Shown in pieces: positions 26,941 through 34,933 of a stretch of DNA of 64,000 nt. The DNA comes from Pseudomonas sp. TTU2014-080ASC (GTDB lineage: Bacteria; Pseudomonadota; Gammaproteobacteria; Pseudomonadales; Pseudomonadaceae). The translations under genes were made by a program, and so were the position numbers. Within the stretch, counting starts at the first letter, position 1. Each line of letters begins with the position of its first letter. The notes under the pieces were generated by a model. The model saw only the letters and a list, made by a program, of their open reading frames with translations. It had not been told where the DNA came from and did not search any database. Where the stretch lies: NCBI RefSeq assembly GCF_001446935.1, contig NZ_LKKK01000002.1:964250-1028249 (forward strand). Reading direction: 5' to 3'.

Positions 26941-27023
26941 TACCCACCGTTACGTCAGTTGCATCCGGGCAGCTTGAGTTTTTTCATGCCGGCCAACTCC
27001 AGAATGAAACCGCAGAAAACAAA

Positions 27024-27060
27024 AAAGGCGTCCCGCCAGTCACCTAGCGAGGACGCCTTT
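27024..27060 (-). terminator. Strong hairpin terminator for the minus-strand thioesterase gene
   Basis: GGCGTCC (27027-27033) pairs with GGACGCC (27051-27057), extended by CGC/GCG inside and A/T pairs outside. On the minus strand it ends in a T6 run, so it is a good Rho-independent terminator, about 200 bases beyond the thioesterase stop. Confidence 0.75.
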
Positions 27061-27255
27061 GTCCAGGTCCCGTTATCTCGGGAAATACAGCCATCGTCGT
27101 TGACGGCCACATTTTTAAACTTGTGCAGTGCTTAAAGCAGAGAGTGTGCCAACTGCAAGGCAGGCCTGTTTCGGGACCTTATTGGTTGTAGATGGGCAAT
27201 TCGGTGTGGGCTTTTGCACCGTTTAAAAGCGTGTTGTGCGCTATTGGTGCGCAGT

Positions 27256-27708
27256 TTAAGAACTGAGCCAGTTTACCGAGGGGAACGCTTTGATAAAGGC
27301 CTCAGGCATGGCCGTGACCTTACCGAGCTTGTAGTTGAAAAAGACAAAGCCGGACTTAGCCAGCGCGATCAAAGTGTCATCGGCGGGGCGAGTGATACGG
27401 AAGATGATGTCGCCGCCGTATTTGTTGAAGTCCATGACGCCGACTTCAAACAACAGCTGGTCACGAGCATGGGCTTCGGCGCGGTACATGGTGGCCAGAT
27501 CGGTGACGATAATGCCGACGCCATCTGCGGACGCATCCTCAATGCCGAAATCGAACAGAAAGCGGGCCCGGGCTTCGGAGATCATCGAAATCATCGAGTC
27601 GTTGCCGAGGTGGTTGGCAGCGTTGATGTCCGTCACCCGGACTGTCAGTTGAGTGCTGTAACAAAACTGATCTTCGGGGAGTTTGAGTGTTAAGCGCGCC
27701 ATAGCCAT
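27256..27708 (-). CDS. Thioesterase, 4HBT superfamily
   Basis: This 150-residue hotdog protein carries VRVTDINAANHLGNDSMISM (residues 24-43), which has the Asp/His/Asn spacing of 4HBT acyl-CoA thioesterases. No signal peptide. It stands alone just before the accessory block and looks like part of the core genome; the substrate is unknown. Confidence 0.82.
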   Translation of the reverse strand: MAMARLTLKLPEDQFCYSTQLTVRVTDINAANHLGNDSMISMISEARARFLFDFGIEDASADGVGIIVTDLATMYRAEAHARDQLLFEVGVMDFNKYGGDIIFRITRPADDTLIALAKSGFVFFNYKLGKVTAMPEAFIKAFPSVNWLSS

Positions 27709-28099
27709 GACCTGAAAGTAAGAGAGCCTATAGCATCCGTTATGGGCTCAGGATTAAGACGGACTGAGTAACCACATTTTACGATATGGCACTTATGAAC
27801 ATTGTGTGGGTTGTGGCAACTGCCCTTATAGCGGGTCAAATCTATCTCCCGGAATGGCTTCTGATTTTCTAAAACCAGAGAAACAACTGGCTGATCAACT
27901 CACAGAGCTTGAATCGCTGAAAAGTGATTAAGGCCTGCAGCAAGCCCCGAGGAACAGCGCGTTCAGGAGGACGATCAGAGTGCTGAGCTTTGCGGTCTAC
28001 GTACTGAGCTTGAGTGGGGGCGCATGCTTTGGCGATATCACACCCGCCCGAGATTGATACGGACCTTGGGTTTGATGCCTACCCAGACAAACGCAGAGC
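27709..28099. other. Gene-free left border of the accessory block
   Basis: This 391-base stretch is relatively AT-rich and has no full gene. It includes the short frame at 27854-27931, described separately, and otherwise broken reading frames. It may mark the junction where the 28100-38928 block joined the core chromosome, but no direct repeat or att site was found. Confidence 0.5.
27854..27931 (+). pseudogene. Possible decayed start of an MvaT/H-NS-like gene
   Basis: An ATG frame encodes 25 residues before TAA, with the core EKQLADQLTELESLKSD followed across the stop by GLQQ. Pseudomonas MvaT-family proteins begin with a similar coiled coil (AEKALQEQLAQLEALKND, then GLKK), so this might be a broken copy. 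The match is short and coiled coils resemble each other by chance. No ribosome site is clear. Confidence 0.25.
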
Positions 28100-29026
28100 T
28101 TATTTAAGGATTTCGGAAGCTGAAGTAGATTCGGCGTTCTGCACCAGATCGATCAGCCAGGTGCGGAACGCCACGACTTTTTTCGAGTTGGCGATTTCCA
28201 GCGGCGTCACCAGATAAAAACCCAGCTCAGACTTCAACTTGAGATTGAACGGCGCCACCAGTGTGCCCGCCTTCAAGTCGTCGTCAACGTAGGTGGAACG
28301 TCCGATGCACACGCCCAGACCGTCGATGGCGGCCTGCACCGCCATCATCGCTAGGTCGAAGGTCAGCCGCGTGCCTTCGGCGAGTTTCTTCGGCTGCCCC
28401 GCCGCGCTCAACCACATGTTCCAGTCGTTGCTGGTCATGCCGCTGACTTGCAGCAAGGTGTGATTGGCCAGATCGACCGGGCTTTTCAAGGCTTTGGGGC
28501 CGGTCAGCAGTTTGGGGCTACAGACCGGAAAAATCTCGTCGGACATGAGCCAGTCCGCACGCAAGCCTTTCCAGTCGCCAAAACCGTAGCGGATCGCCGC
28601 GTCGATGCCGCCCTTGCGAAAATCTACCAGTTCGGTGGATGCGGTGACCCGCACGTCAATGTTGGGGAACGCGTTCTGAAACGATGCCAGACGCGGCAGC
28701 AGCCATTTGGAGGCCAGGGACACCAGGGTGCTGATCGTTAAGACGCTGTTGTTGGTTGATTCGAGCAACATCTCCGTGGAGTAACGCAATTCATGGAACG
28801 CCGAGCGAATGCCGGGCAGGTACGCATGACCTTCGGTGGTCAGCGCCAGACCATCCTTGAGGCGCAGAAACAGGCGAATGCCCAGTTCATCTTCCAGTCG
28901 GCGGATCTGATGGCTGATGGCCGTCTGCGTAACGTTCAGCTCTTCGGCGGCCTTGGTAAAGCTCATATGCCGGGCAGCCGCTTCGAACGCTTTCAATCCA
29001 TTGAGAGAGGGAATCCGAGCGACCAT
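28100..29026 (-). CDS. LysR-type regulator, GcvA-like, divergent from the oxoamine synthase operon
   Basis: The 308-residue protein has the HTH at residues 20-40 (MSFTKAAEELNVTQTAISHQ) and a C-terminal effector domain. The N-terminus (PSLNGLKAFEAAARH) is typical of the GcvA/AmpR/TrpI branch. It is divergent from the operon at 29168, which is the usual layout for a LysR regulator of its neighbour. The first copy of the shared block motif begins at its own start codon, so it may also control itself. Confidence 0.9.
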   Translation of the reverse strand: MVARIPSLNGLKAFEAAARHMSFTKAAEELNVTQTAISHQIRRLEDELGIRLFLRLKDGLALTTEGHAYLPGIRSAFHELRYSTEMLLESTNNSVLTISTLVSLASKWLLPRLASFQNAFPNIDVRVTASTELVDFRKGGIDAAIRYGFGDWKGLRADWLMSDEIFPVCSPKLLTGPKALKSPVDLANHTLLQVSGMTSNDWNMWLSAAGQPKKLAEGTRLTFDLAMMAVQAAIDGLGVCIGRSTYVDDDLKAGTLVAPFNLKLKSELGFYLVTPLEIANSKKVVAFRTWLIDLVQNAESTSASEILK

Positions 29027-29040
29027 AAGATTTCGTAATG
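29024..29040 (+). promoter_or_regulatory. Shared block motif, copy 1 (CATAAGA-N5-TAATG)
   Basis: The motif lies in the 141-base region between the divergent LysR gene and the oxoamine synthase gene and is followed at once by the palindrome CTCATGAG (29041-29048). Similar sites are at 36388-36404 and 37339-37355. It also contains AGATTTCGT, repeated as AGATTTTGT 18 bp later. A binding site for a regulator of the block is inferred. Confidence 0.5.
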
Positions 29041-29167
29041 CTCATGAGATTTTGTCATAAGGTAGCACTCAAGAAGTCCTTTGCAAAATGTTTCAGAGGT
29101 CGTGGATTCTGGTGTCGCTTACAAGCCACAACGACCTGGAATCGACCACTCAAAGGATGAGATCACA

Positions 29168-30463
29168 GTGAATAAGACAGTTGAACTCAACAGCAGCCCG
29201 GACGAAAAAACGCCACAACTGAAAGCTCGCAATGCCTCGAGAATGGCTGAAATCAGCCGCCCGCATTTCGACGCCGCGTATGAAGAGGGTCTGATGGGGG
29301 TTTCCTGCCGTGTGCTCGACAACCGCCGTATCGAAATCGCAACCAGCGGCAAGGAAGTGATCGACTACACCCGCTGCGGTTACCTTAACTTGGACTCCCA
29401 CCCCAAAGTGCTTGCCGCCGCCAAGGACTTGATGGAAGAAATCCCCTCGACGCACTTTTCGGTTGCCCGCACCCGGCTGGCCGCCGAGCCGCTGGTACGC
29501 TTGGAGCACACCCTGACCAAGCTGTTCGATGTCAACGGCGTGGTGGTGTTTCCAACCGTAGCCGCTGCAAACATGGGTGCCTTGCCGCTGCTGGCCGCTG
29601 GCCTGTTCACCGGTGGTGAGAAGCCGCTGATTGCGTTCGACCGTTTCGCCCACGTGACCTTGCAATACCACATCCCGGTTCTGCGCGAAGAGACCGAGGT
29701 GATCGTCATTGAGCACAACGACCTCGAACATCTGGAGCGTCTATGCCAGAGCGGTCGCAAGGTCGCCTACGTCGGTGACGGCGCGTACTCGATGGGTGGC
29801 GCGGCACCGGTTCGTGAACTGCGTGCGCTGCAAGACAAATATGGCCTTTTCGTCTACCTGGACGATGCCCACGGCATTTCGGTAGTCGGCAAACACGGTG
29901 AAGGTTTCGTCCGTTCACAACTGGACGGCCTGGACGAGAACACCATCGTCGCCGCCTCCTTGGGCAAAGGCTACGGCGCCGCCGGTGGCCTGCTGATGCT
30001 GGGCACGAAGCACATCGAAAACTCGATCCGCCGCTACGCTCCGACTTACGGGTTCTCCTGCGCACCGAATATCGCGGCCGTGGGCGCGGCACTGGCCTCG
30101 GCGGAAATCCACCTCACGCCAGAACTGCACAAGCTGCAACACGCGCTGCGCAACAACATGAAGCTGTTCGACAACCTGGTCCCGACCGAAACCAGCGGCA
30201 GCGAACTGCCGATCCGCATTGTGCGAATCGGTAACGAAGAAGCCGCCATCGCCAAGGGTAAACATCTGCTGCAACAGGGTCACTACGCTTCCGTGGTGTT
30301 CTTCCCGACCGTACCGCGCGGTCAGGCAGCCCTGCGCATGTCGCTCACTGCCGCCCACGACCCGGCCGACATCCTCGACCTGAGCCTGATGCTCAAGAGC
30401 AGCGATGTGCACTTGGACAGCGGCCCGACCGCCGCCGAGCTCCAGCCTGCGCTGGCCGTTTGA
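29168..30463 (+). CDS. PLP-dependent alpha-oxoamine synthase (KBL/AONS/SPT family)
   Basis: The GTG at 29168, with AAGGA 10 bases upstream, gives 431 residues; the frame is open further 5' but lacks a start with a ribosome site. The Schiff-base Lys267 is in AASLGKGYGAAGG, and LDDAHG (231-236) holds the PLP-binding Asp and His. This family condenses an amino acid with an acyl thioester, losing CO2 and giving an alpha-aminoketone. It is neither a housekeeping BioF nor Kbl by context. About 60 extra N-terminal residues precede the core. First gene of the plus-strand operon; the substrates are unknown. Confidence 0.88.
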   Translation: MNKTVELNSSPDEKTPQLKARNASRMAEISRPHFDAAYEEGLMGVSCRVLDNRRIEIATSGKEVIDYTRCGYLNLDSHPKVLAAAKDLMEEIPSTHFSVARTRLAAEPLVRLEHTLTKLFDVNGVVVFPTVAAANMGALPLLAAGLFTGGEKPLIAFDRFAHVTLQYHIPVLREETEVIVIEHNDLEHLERLCQSGRKVAYVGDGAYSMGGAAPVRELRALQDKYGLFVYLDDAHGISVVGKHGEGFVRSQLDGLDENTIVAASLGKGYGAAGGLLMLGTKHIENSIRRYAPTYGFSCAPNIAAVGAALASAEIHLTPELHKLQHALRNNMKLFDNLVPTETSGSELPIRIVRIGNEEAAIAKGKHLLQQGHYASVVFFPTVPRGQAALRMSLTAAHDPADILDLSLMLKSSDVHLDSGPTAAELQPALAV

Positions 30464-30489
30464 CTGATGTCGTACAGGAGACTTTTACC

Positions 30490-31362
30490 GTGAAGCGAAC
30501 TGATTTAGCAGAAACCTTCGTCACGGCAGTGACGGACTTCGATATCAACACGGCTTCGCTGGATGAGATTCGTGGCATTCAGGAGCTGCTCTACGAGCGC
30601 AAAGTGGTGGCGCTGAAAAACCAGACGTTGACCCGTGAGGGCTATCAGCAGTTCGCGGCGTGCTTCGGCGAACTCGAACAGTTCAAGCTCAAGAGTTACC
30701 ACGATCCGGCGTACCCGAACATTCTGGTGATCAACAACCGCAACGGCTCCGGCGCTGTCGGTGCGCGCAAACTCGGCAACATGTGGCACAGCGACTCCAG
30801 CTATCTGACCGAGCCCCTGCCTCTGACCATGCTCCATGCGCAACTGCTTCCAGAAGCGGGCGGTGACACGCTGTTCGTGGACATGCAGTCGGTGTATGAC
30901 GACCTGCCAAAGGAGTTGTACGAGCGGGTGAAAAATCGTCAGGCGGTACACGACGTGCGCTGGACCTACAAAGTCAAGGAGGACGATGTCGGGGAATCGA
31001 TCCAGGAAATCTTCGCGCGCCTGGAGCAGACCTTTCCGGCCAGTACCCACCCGACCGTTGCTGTACACCCGCGCACCCATCGAGAAAGCCTCTACGTCAA
31101 TCCGGGGTACACCACGTGCATCAGTGGTTATTCGCAGGAGCAAAGTCGAGCCCTGCTTGATGAGCTGTTCGCGTTTGCCCTGACGCCGGAGCGGATCTTC
31201 AACTACCAGTGGGAGCCCAACGACCTGCTGATCTGGGATAACCGTTCGGTACTGCATTGCGCAACCGAGTTGCCGCGCGACGCCCAGCGGGTGATGTTCC
31301 GCATCGGCGTTAACGACGGTGAGTTCTTTGCCCCGAGCGTGCTGCAGGAGCATGTCGCATGA
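30490..31362 (+). CDS. Fe(II)/2-oxoglutarate dioxygenase, TauD/TfdA family
   Basis: The GTG at 30490 with AGGAG 9 bases upstream gives 290 residues. The iron ligands are His100, Asp102 (WHSDSS) and His256 (VLHCAT); Arg271 (VMFRIGV) should bind 2-oxoglutarate. Family members hydroxylate or cleave small acids such as taurine and 2,4-D, and some act in natural-product pathways. It lies 26 bases after the oxoamine synthase and overlaps the next gene by ATGA, so all three are likely coexpressed. The substrate is unknown. Confidence 0.9.
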   Translation: MKRTDLAETFVTAVTDFDINTASLDEIRGIQELLYERKVVALKNQTLTREGYQQFAACFGELEQFKLKSYHDPAYPNILVINNRNGSGAVGARKLGNMWHSDSSYLTEPLPLTMLHAQLLPEAGGDTLFVDMQSVYDDLPKELYERVKNRQAVHDVRWTYKVKEDDVGESIQEIFARLEQTFPASTHPTVAVHPRTHRESLYVNPGYTTCISGYSQEQSRALLDELFAFALTPERIFNYQWEPNDLLIWDNRSVLHCATELPRDAQRVMFRIGVNDGEFFAPSVLQEHVA

Positions 31363-32393
31363 GCAAGAAGCGCGTACTGATCGCCCATATTCTGGGCGCC
31401 GAAGGCAAGCAAATGCTGCGCGAGCGTGACGACATCGAAGTGGTGGAGTTTGCCAACACCATCGAGCAGGACCAGTTCCAGGTCCTGCTCGAGAGCTTCG
31501 ATGAAGTTCACGGCGTGATTCTCGGCCTGACCCGCTTCGGCAGCGCCGAACTGCAACGCACCCCGGTTTTGCAAGTGGTGTCGCGGATCGGCGTCGGCTT
31601 TGACGCGGTGGATATTCCGGCGATGACCGAGGCAGGGATTCCGGTAATGGTTTGCGCCAACGCCAACCACCGGGCCGTGGCGGAACACACCCTGGGCTTC
31701 ATGCTGTCGCTGGCCAAGCGCACCGAAGCGCTTACCGATCTGGTACGCGACGGCAACTGGCATCAGCGCTACGACTACCTGCCTACGGAACTGGAAGGTC
31801 GCGAAGTGCTGCTGGTCGGCTGCGGGCGGATCGGCGCCCGTGTCGCCACGTTGCTGGTGGCGCTGGGGATGCGGGTCAAGGTGTACGACCCGTACCTCTC
31901 GCCACGCCAGTTGCCGCAAGGCGTGGAGCAGGTCGCCGTGCTGGAACAGGCGTTGTCGAGCGCTGATTATGTGAGCCTGCACTGCCCGAAAACCGCCGAA
32001 ACGGTCGGCCTGCTGTCTGCCGAACGTCTGGCCCTGATGAAACCGCATGCCTACGTGATCAACACCGCCCGTGGCGGCATCGTCGACGAGCAGGCGCTGT
32101 ATCAGGCGCTGGTAGAAAAACGCCTCGCCGGTGCGGCACTCGACGTGTTCCTTCCTGAGCCGCCGCCATACGGCACCGGCCTGCTGAGTCTCGACAGCGT
32201 GATCTGCTCGCCGCACCTGGCCGGGGTTTCGCGCGAGGCGGTCAGCCGCATGGCGAAACTGGCCGCCGGCAACGTGCTCAACGTTTTCGACGCCGTACCG
32301 AACCGCGACAACGCGGTGAACCCGCAGGTGTTCGACCGGGCGACTCACCTGGTGCAAGCGGATTCCGCCGAAGCGATCCCTTACCCGATCTGA
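31359..32393 (+). CDS. D-isomer-specific 2-hydroxyacid dehydrogenase (SerA-like fold)
   Basis: The ATG overlaps the dioxygenase stop (ATGA), with CAGGAG upstream. The 344-residue protein has the Rossmann motif GCGRIG (154-159) and the catalytic set Arg238 (NTARGG), Glu267 and His286 (SPHLAG). There is no ACT or regulatory tail, so it is not a normal 3-phosphoglycerate dehydrogenase for serine synthesis. It would interconvert a 2-oxo acid and a D-2-hydroxy acid with NAD(P)H. The operon suggests an intermediate of the block's pathway. Confidence 0.9.
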   Translation: MSKKRVLIAHILGAEGKQMLRERDDIEVVEFANTIEQDQFQVLLESFDEVHGVILGLTRFGSAELQRTPVLQVVSRIGVGFDAVDIPAMTEAGIPVMVCANANHRAVAEHTLGFMLSLAKRTEALTDLVRDGNWHQRYDYLPTELEGREVLLVGCGRIGARVATLLVALGMRVKVYDPYLSPRQLPQGVEQVAVLEQALSSADYVSLHCPKTAETVGLLSAERLALMKPHAYVINTARGGIVDEQALYQALVEKRLAGAALDVFLPEPPPYGTGLLSLDSVICSPHLAGVSREAVSRMAKLAAGNVLNVFDAVPNRDNAVNPQVFDRATHLVQADSAEAIPYPI

Positions 32394-32396
32394 CTT

Positions 32397-32708
32397 GTGA
32401 GCAATGGAATGCACTTACGCAATCAGCTGTTCGATGACCAGCGTGACGCGATGACCCCGATCCTCTACGGCTACTTCGGTTTCAGCTTCGTCACCGACCA
32501 CGGCAGTTTCGTGACCAACCTCATATCGGTGGATGCATCGATTCCGGAGTTCACTGCGATCGTCGTCACCATCGTCGAACTCTCCGATGAACTGGCCCTG
32601 CTGTTGGGCTTCTGGATCGGGCCGATCGCAGCGCTGTTCGTGCATTTCTTCAAGAACGTGAGCATTGCCGCCGTTTTTCTATTCAGTCCCTGCGGATACT
32701 CAATATGA
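32397..32708 (+). CDS. Small membrane protein ORF, uncertain, faintly DoxX-like
   Basis: A GTG frame of 103 residues fills the space between the dehydrogenase and ubiD-like genes and overlaps the latter by 4 bases. The second half is hydrophobic and could form two or three helices; IVELSDELALLLGF-IGPIAALF faintly recalls the DoxX family pattern. The ribosome site is weak and the N-terminal 35 residues are polar. It might be a truncated DoxX-like gene, or non-coding. Position and stop/start overlap favour a real gene. Confidence 0.45.
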   Translation: MSNGMHLRNQLFDDQRDAMTPILYGYFGFSFVTDHGSFVTNLISVDASIPEFTAIVVTIVELSDELALLLGFWIGPIAALFVHFFKNVSIAAVFLFSPCGYSI

Positions 32709-34213
32709 ACGATTTGATTGCACCGGTTGCCGACCTGCGCGACTGGCTGGCACGGGCCGAGAAAATCGGCGAACTGCAAACCGTCTCGCAAGCCGTCGAC
32801 CCGATTGAAGAAATGAGCGCTATCACTTACCTGGTGGCCCGCCAGCCCGCCTCACCGGCGGTGCTTTTCGATCAGGTGGATTCGCCACTGGGTCTGCGTC
32901 ATTTGTGGAACATCTTCGGCCCGAGCGTGGCGCGCACCGCGATCACCCTCGAAGAGGCCCCGGACACGCCGGTCATGGAACTGATCCAGCGTACCAAGGA
33001 CAAGCTCAAACACAGCATCGCCCCGCTTGAGATCGCCGCCGAAAGCGCGCCGATCTACCAGAACACCCTCACCGGCAATGACATCGACCTGACCCGTCTG
33101 CCGATCCCCAAACACTGGCCGCGCGACGGCGGTGCCTACGCTGGCACGGCAGACGCGGTGTTCACCCGGGATCTGGAATCCGGTTACCTCAACGTCGGTA
33201 CGTATCGAATGATGATTCAGGGACCGCGCGAGGTTGGCCTGTCACTGGCACCGGGCAAGGACGCTCTGCGGCATATCCATCAGGCCTGGGCCAGAGGTGA
33301 AGCACTGCCCGTTGCGGCAGCATGGGGCGTCGATCCATTGATGATGGTGGTGGGGTCGCAATCGTTGCCGCCGGGCGTCAGCGAGTACGATTTTGCCGGT
33401 GGTATCAAGGGCAAACCGGTTGAAGTGGTGCGTGCGAAAAACTCCGACCTGCTGATTCCGGCTGCGGCGGAAATTGTCATCGAGGGCGTTATCCGCCCGG
33501 GCTCGACCCGCGAAGAAGGGCCGTTCGGCGAGTTTACCGGCTACTACGGCTATAAAGACATCGACTGCCCGCTGATCGAAGTCACCGCCTTGCACTATCG
33601 CACCCGACCGATTCTGACCAGCGCGCTGATGGCCGATTTCCCGTCGAACGAGCAGAGCGCGTTTTTCTCCACCATTCGCTCGGCGAAGATCTGGAACGAC
33701 CTCGACAAGCTCGGCATCCAGGGCATCAAAGGTGTGTACTGCCCGCCAGCCGCTGCCGGCGCCTTCGGCATGATTGTCATTAGTCTCGAACAGAAATACG
33801 CCGGGCATGCCGCACAGGCTCTGTCCCTCGCCGGCCAGGTGCCGGGTGGTGCGTACATCACCAAATGGATCGTCGCAGTGGACGAGGACGTCGACCCGAC
33901 CGACATGAATCAGGTGCTGTGGGCCATGGCCACCCGCGCCACGCCGAGCGATGACATCGACATACTGCGCAACACCCGTGGCTCGCCGCTGGACCCAGCA
34001 CAGAACCCGCCGGAAAAACGATTCTTCGGCTCCAAAGCCCTGATCAACGCCTGCAAGGACTACCGCAACATCCGCAATTTCCCGACCCGCACGCTGCTAC
34101 GTCAGTCGGTCTACGAACGGGTGCGCGAGCGCTGGAGCGATCTGGGGCTGCCGGGCGAAGCCCCGGTGGTGACTGCCTTCGACACGGCGGTGGATACCCA
34201 TGAGCACCCCTGA
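32705..34213 (+). CDS. UbiD-family prenyl-FMN-dependent decarboxylase
   Basis: This 502-residue protein has the UbiD catalytic residues Arg168 (NVGTYRMM), Glu271 and Glu276 (EEGPFGEFTGYYG), the E-R-E set known from Fdc1. Members reversibly decarboxylate unsaturated or aromatic acids (for example cinnamate, furoate and pyrrole-2-carboxylate). It is translationally coupled to the UbiX gene and is followed by an exporter, so it is not the ubiquinone-pathway enzyme. The physiological substrate should be an alpha,beta-unsaturated or aromatic acid made or used in this pathway. Confidence 0.92.
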   Translation: MNDLIAPVADLRDWLARAEKIGELQTVSQAVDPIEEMSAITYLVARQPASPAVLFDQVDSPLGLRHLWNIFGPSVARTAITLEEAPDTPVMELIQRTKDKLKHSIAPLEIAAESAPIYQNTLTGNDIDLTRLPIPKHWPRDGGAYAGTADAVFTRDLESGYLNVGTYRMMIQGPREVGLSLAPGKDALRHIHQAWARGEALPVAAAWGVDPLMMVVGSQSLPPGVSEYDFAGGIKGKPVEVVRAKNSDLLIPAAAEIVIEGVIRPGSTREEGPFGEFTGYYGYKDIDCPLIEVTALHYRTRPILTSALMADFPSNEQSAFFSTIRSAKIWNDLDKLGIQGIKGVYCPPAAAGAFGMIVISLEQKYAGHAAQALSLAGQVPGGAYITKWIVAVDEDVDPTDMNQVLWAMATRATPSDDIDILRNTRGSPLDPAQNPPEKRFFGSKALINACKDYRNIRNFPTRTLLRQSVYERVRERWSDLGLPGEAPVVTAFDTAVDTHEHP

Positions 34214-34766
34214 ACGGCGCATCGTGGTCGGCATCAGCGGTGCCAGCGGGGTGATTTACGGCGTGCGCACTCTGGTGCTGCTGCGAGAGCTGGGCATCAC
34301 CACGCATCTGGTGATGACCAAATCGGCGCAAGTCACCCTGGCTCATGAACTCGACATGAAAGTGGCGGATGTCAAAGCCCTTGCCTGCGTCGTCCACGAT
34401 CCGGCGGACATCGGTGCTTCGATTTCCAGCGGCTCGTTCAAGACCCTAGGCATGGTGGTGACACCCTGTTCGATCAAAAGCCTTTCGGAAATCTCCAGCG
34501 GCATCACCGGCAGCCTGCTCAGTCGCGCAGCCGACGTGACGCTTAAGGAGTGCCGGCCCTTGATTCTGATGGTGCGGGAAACCCCGCTGCACCTGGGGCA
34601 CCTGCGCAGCATGACCCAGGTCTGTGAAATGGGCGGCATCGTAATGCCGCCGGTGCCGGCGTTCTATGCCCGGCCGCAATCCATCGAAGACATGGTCGAC
34701 CACACGGTTGGCCGCATGCTTGATCTATTGGGACTGGACACCGGGACGGTACGTCGCTGGGGTTGA
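34200..34766 (+). CDS. ubiX: Flavin prenyltransferase, UbiX/PAD1 family
   Basis: This 188-residue protein carries the hallmarks GISGASG (residues 11-17), MVRETPLHLGHLRSM and PPVPAFYARPQ. UbiX joins a dimethylallyl group to FMN, making the prenyl-FMN cofactor that UbiD enzymes need. It begins 14 bases inside the ubiD-like gene. A second, housekeeping ubiX is expected elsewhere in a Pseudomonas genome, so this copy probably serves the neighbouring decarboxylase. Confidence 0.95.
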   Translation: MSTPERRIVVGISGASGVIYGVRTLVLLRELGITTHLVMTKSAQVTLAHELDMKVADVKALACVVHDPADIGASISSGSFKTLGMVVTPCSIKSLSEISSGITGSLLSRAADVTLKECRPLILMVRETPLHLGHLRSMTQVCEMGGIVMPPVPAFYARPQSIEDMVDHTVGRMLDLLGLDTGTVRRWG

Positions 34767-34848
34767 AACATCGCGCTGGGCTGCACTTTCGACAAGCGTG
34801 CTTCGGCGCCTTGCCGATTCGCTCTTTCACAACCTGACCACACAACAG

Positions 34849-34890
34849 CGTTGCATTTGCCTGCCCGATACAGGGCAGGCAAATGCAACG
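34849..34890. terminator. 18-bp perfect inverted repeat between convergent ubiX and MFS genes
   Basis: Arms 34849-34866 and 34873-34890 pair without mismatch over 18 bp around the 6-base loop GATACA. It lies between convergent genes, so a two-way terminator is the simplest reading. There is no clear T-run on either side. Such a long perfect stem is unusual in this window. Confidence 0.65.
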
Positions 34891-34933
34891 TCGATTCACT
34901 GTAACACTCACCGGCTGCGCTTCGGCGCGTCGG

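Larger units (their letters stand above)
26564..27255. other. Gene-free stretch between ygeA-like and thioesterase genes
   Basis: This 692-base gap holds the dispersed element (26590-26940) and the terminator at 27024-27060. The remainder, 27061-27255, is AT-richer and shows nothing recognisable. No convincing coding region was seen on either strand. Confidence 0.7.

Noticed and set aside
28261..28741. Plus-strand frames opposite the LysR gene
   Set aside because: They are Arg/Ser/Gln-rich shadows of a clear LysR coding sequence.
31359..32393. Calling the dehydrogenase SerA for serine synthesis
   Set aside because: It lacks the regulatory ACT domain and sits in a specialised operon; only the catalytic fold is shared.
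32415..32645. Minus-strand frame opposite the small membrane ORF
   Set aside because: It is polar, lacks a ribosome site and would oppose a coupled operon.
32705..34766. Ubiquinone biosynthesis role for the UbiD/UbiX pair
   Set aside because: They are coupled to pathway genes and an exporter under LysR control, unlike the housekeeping ubi genes.
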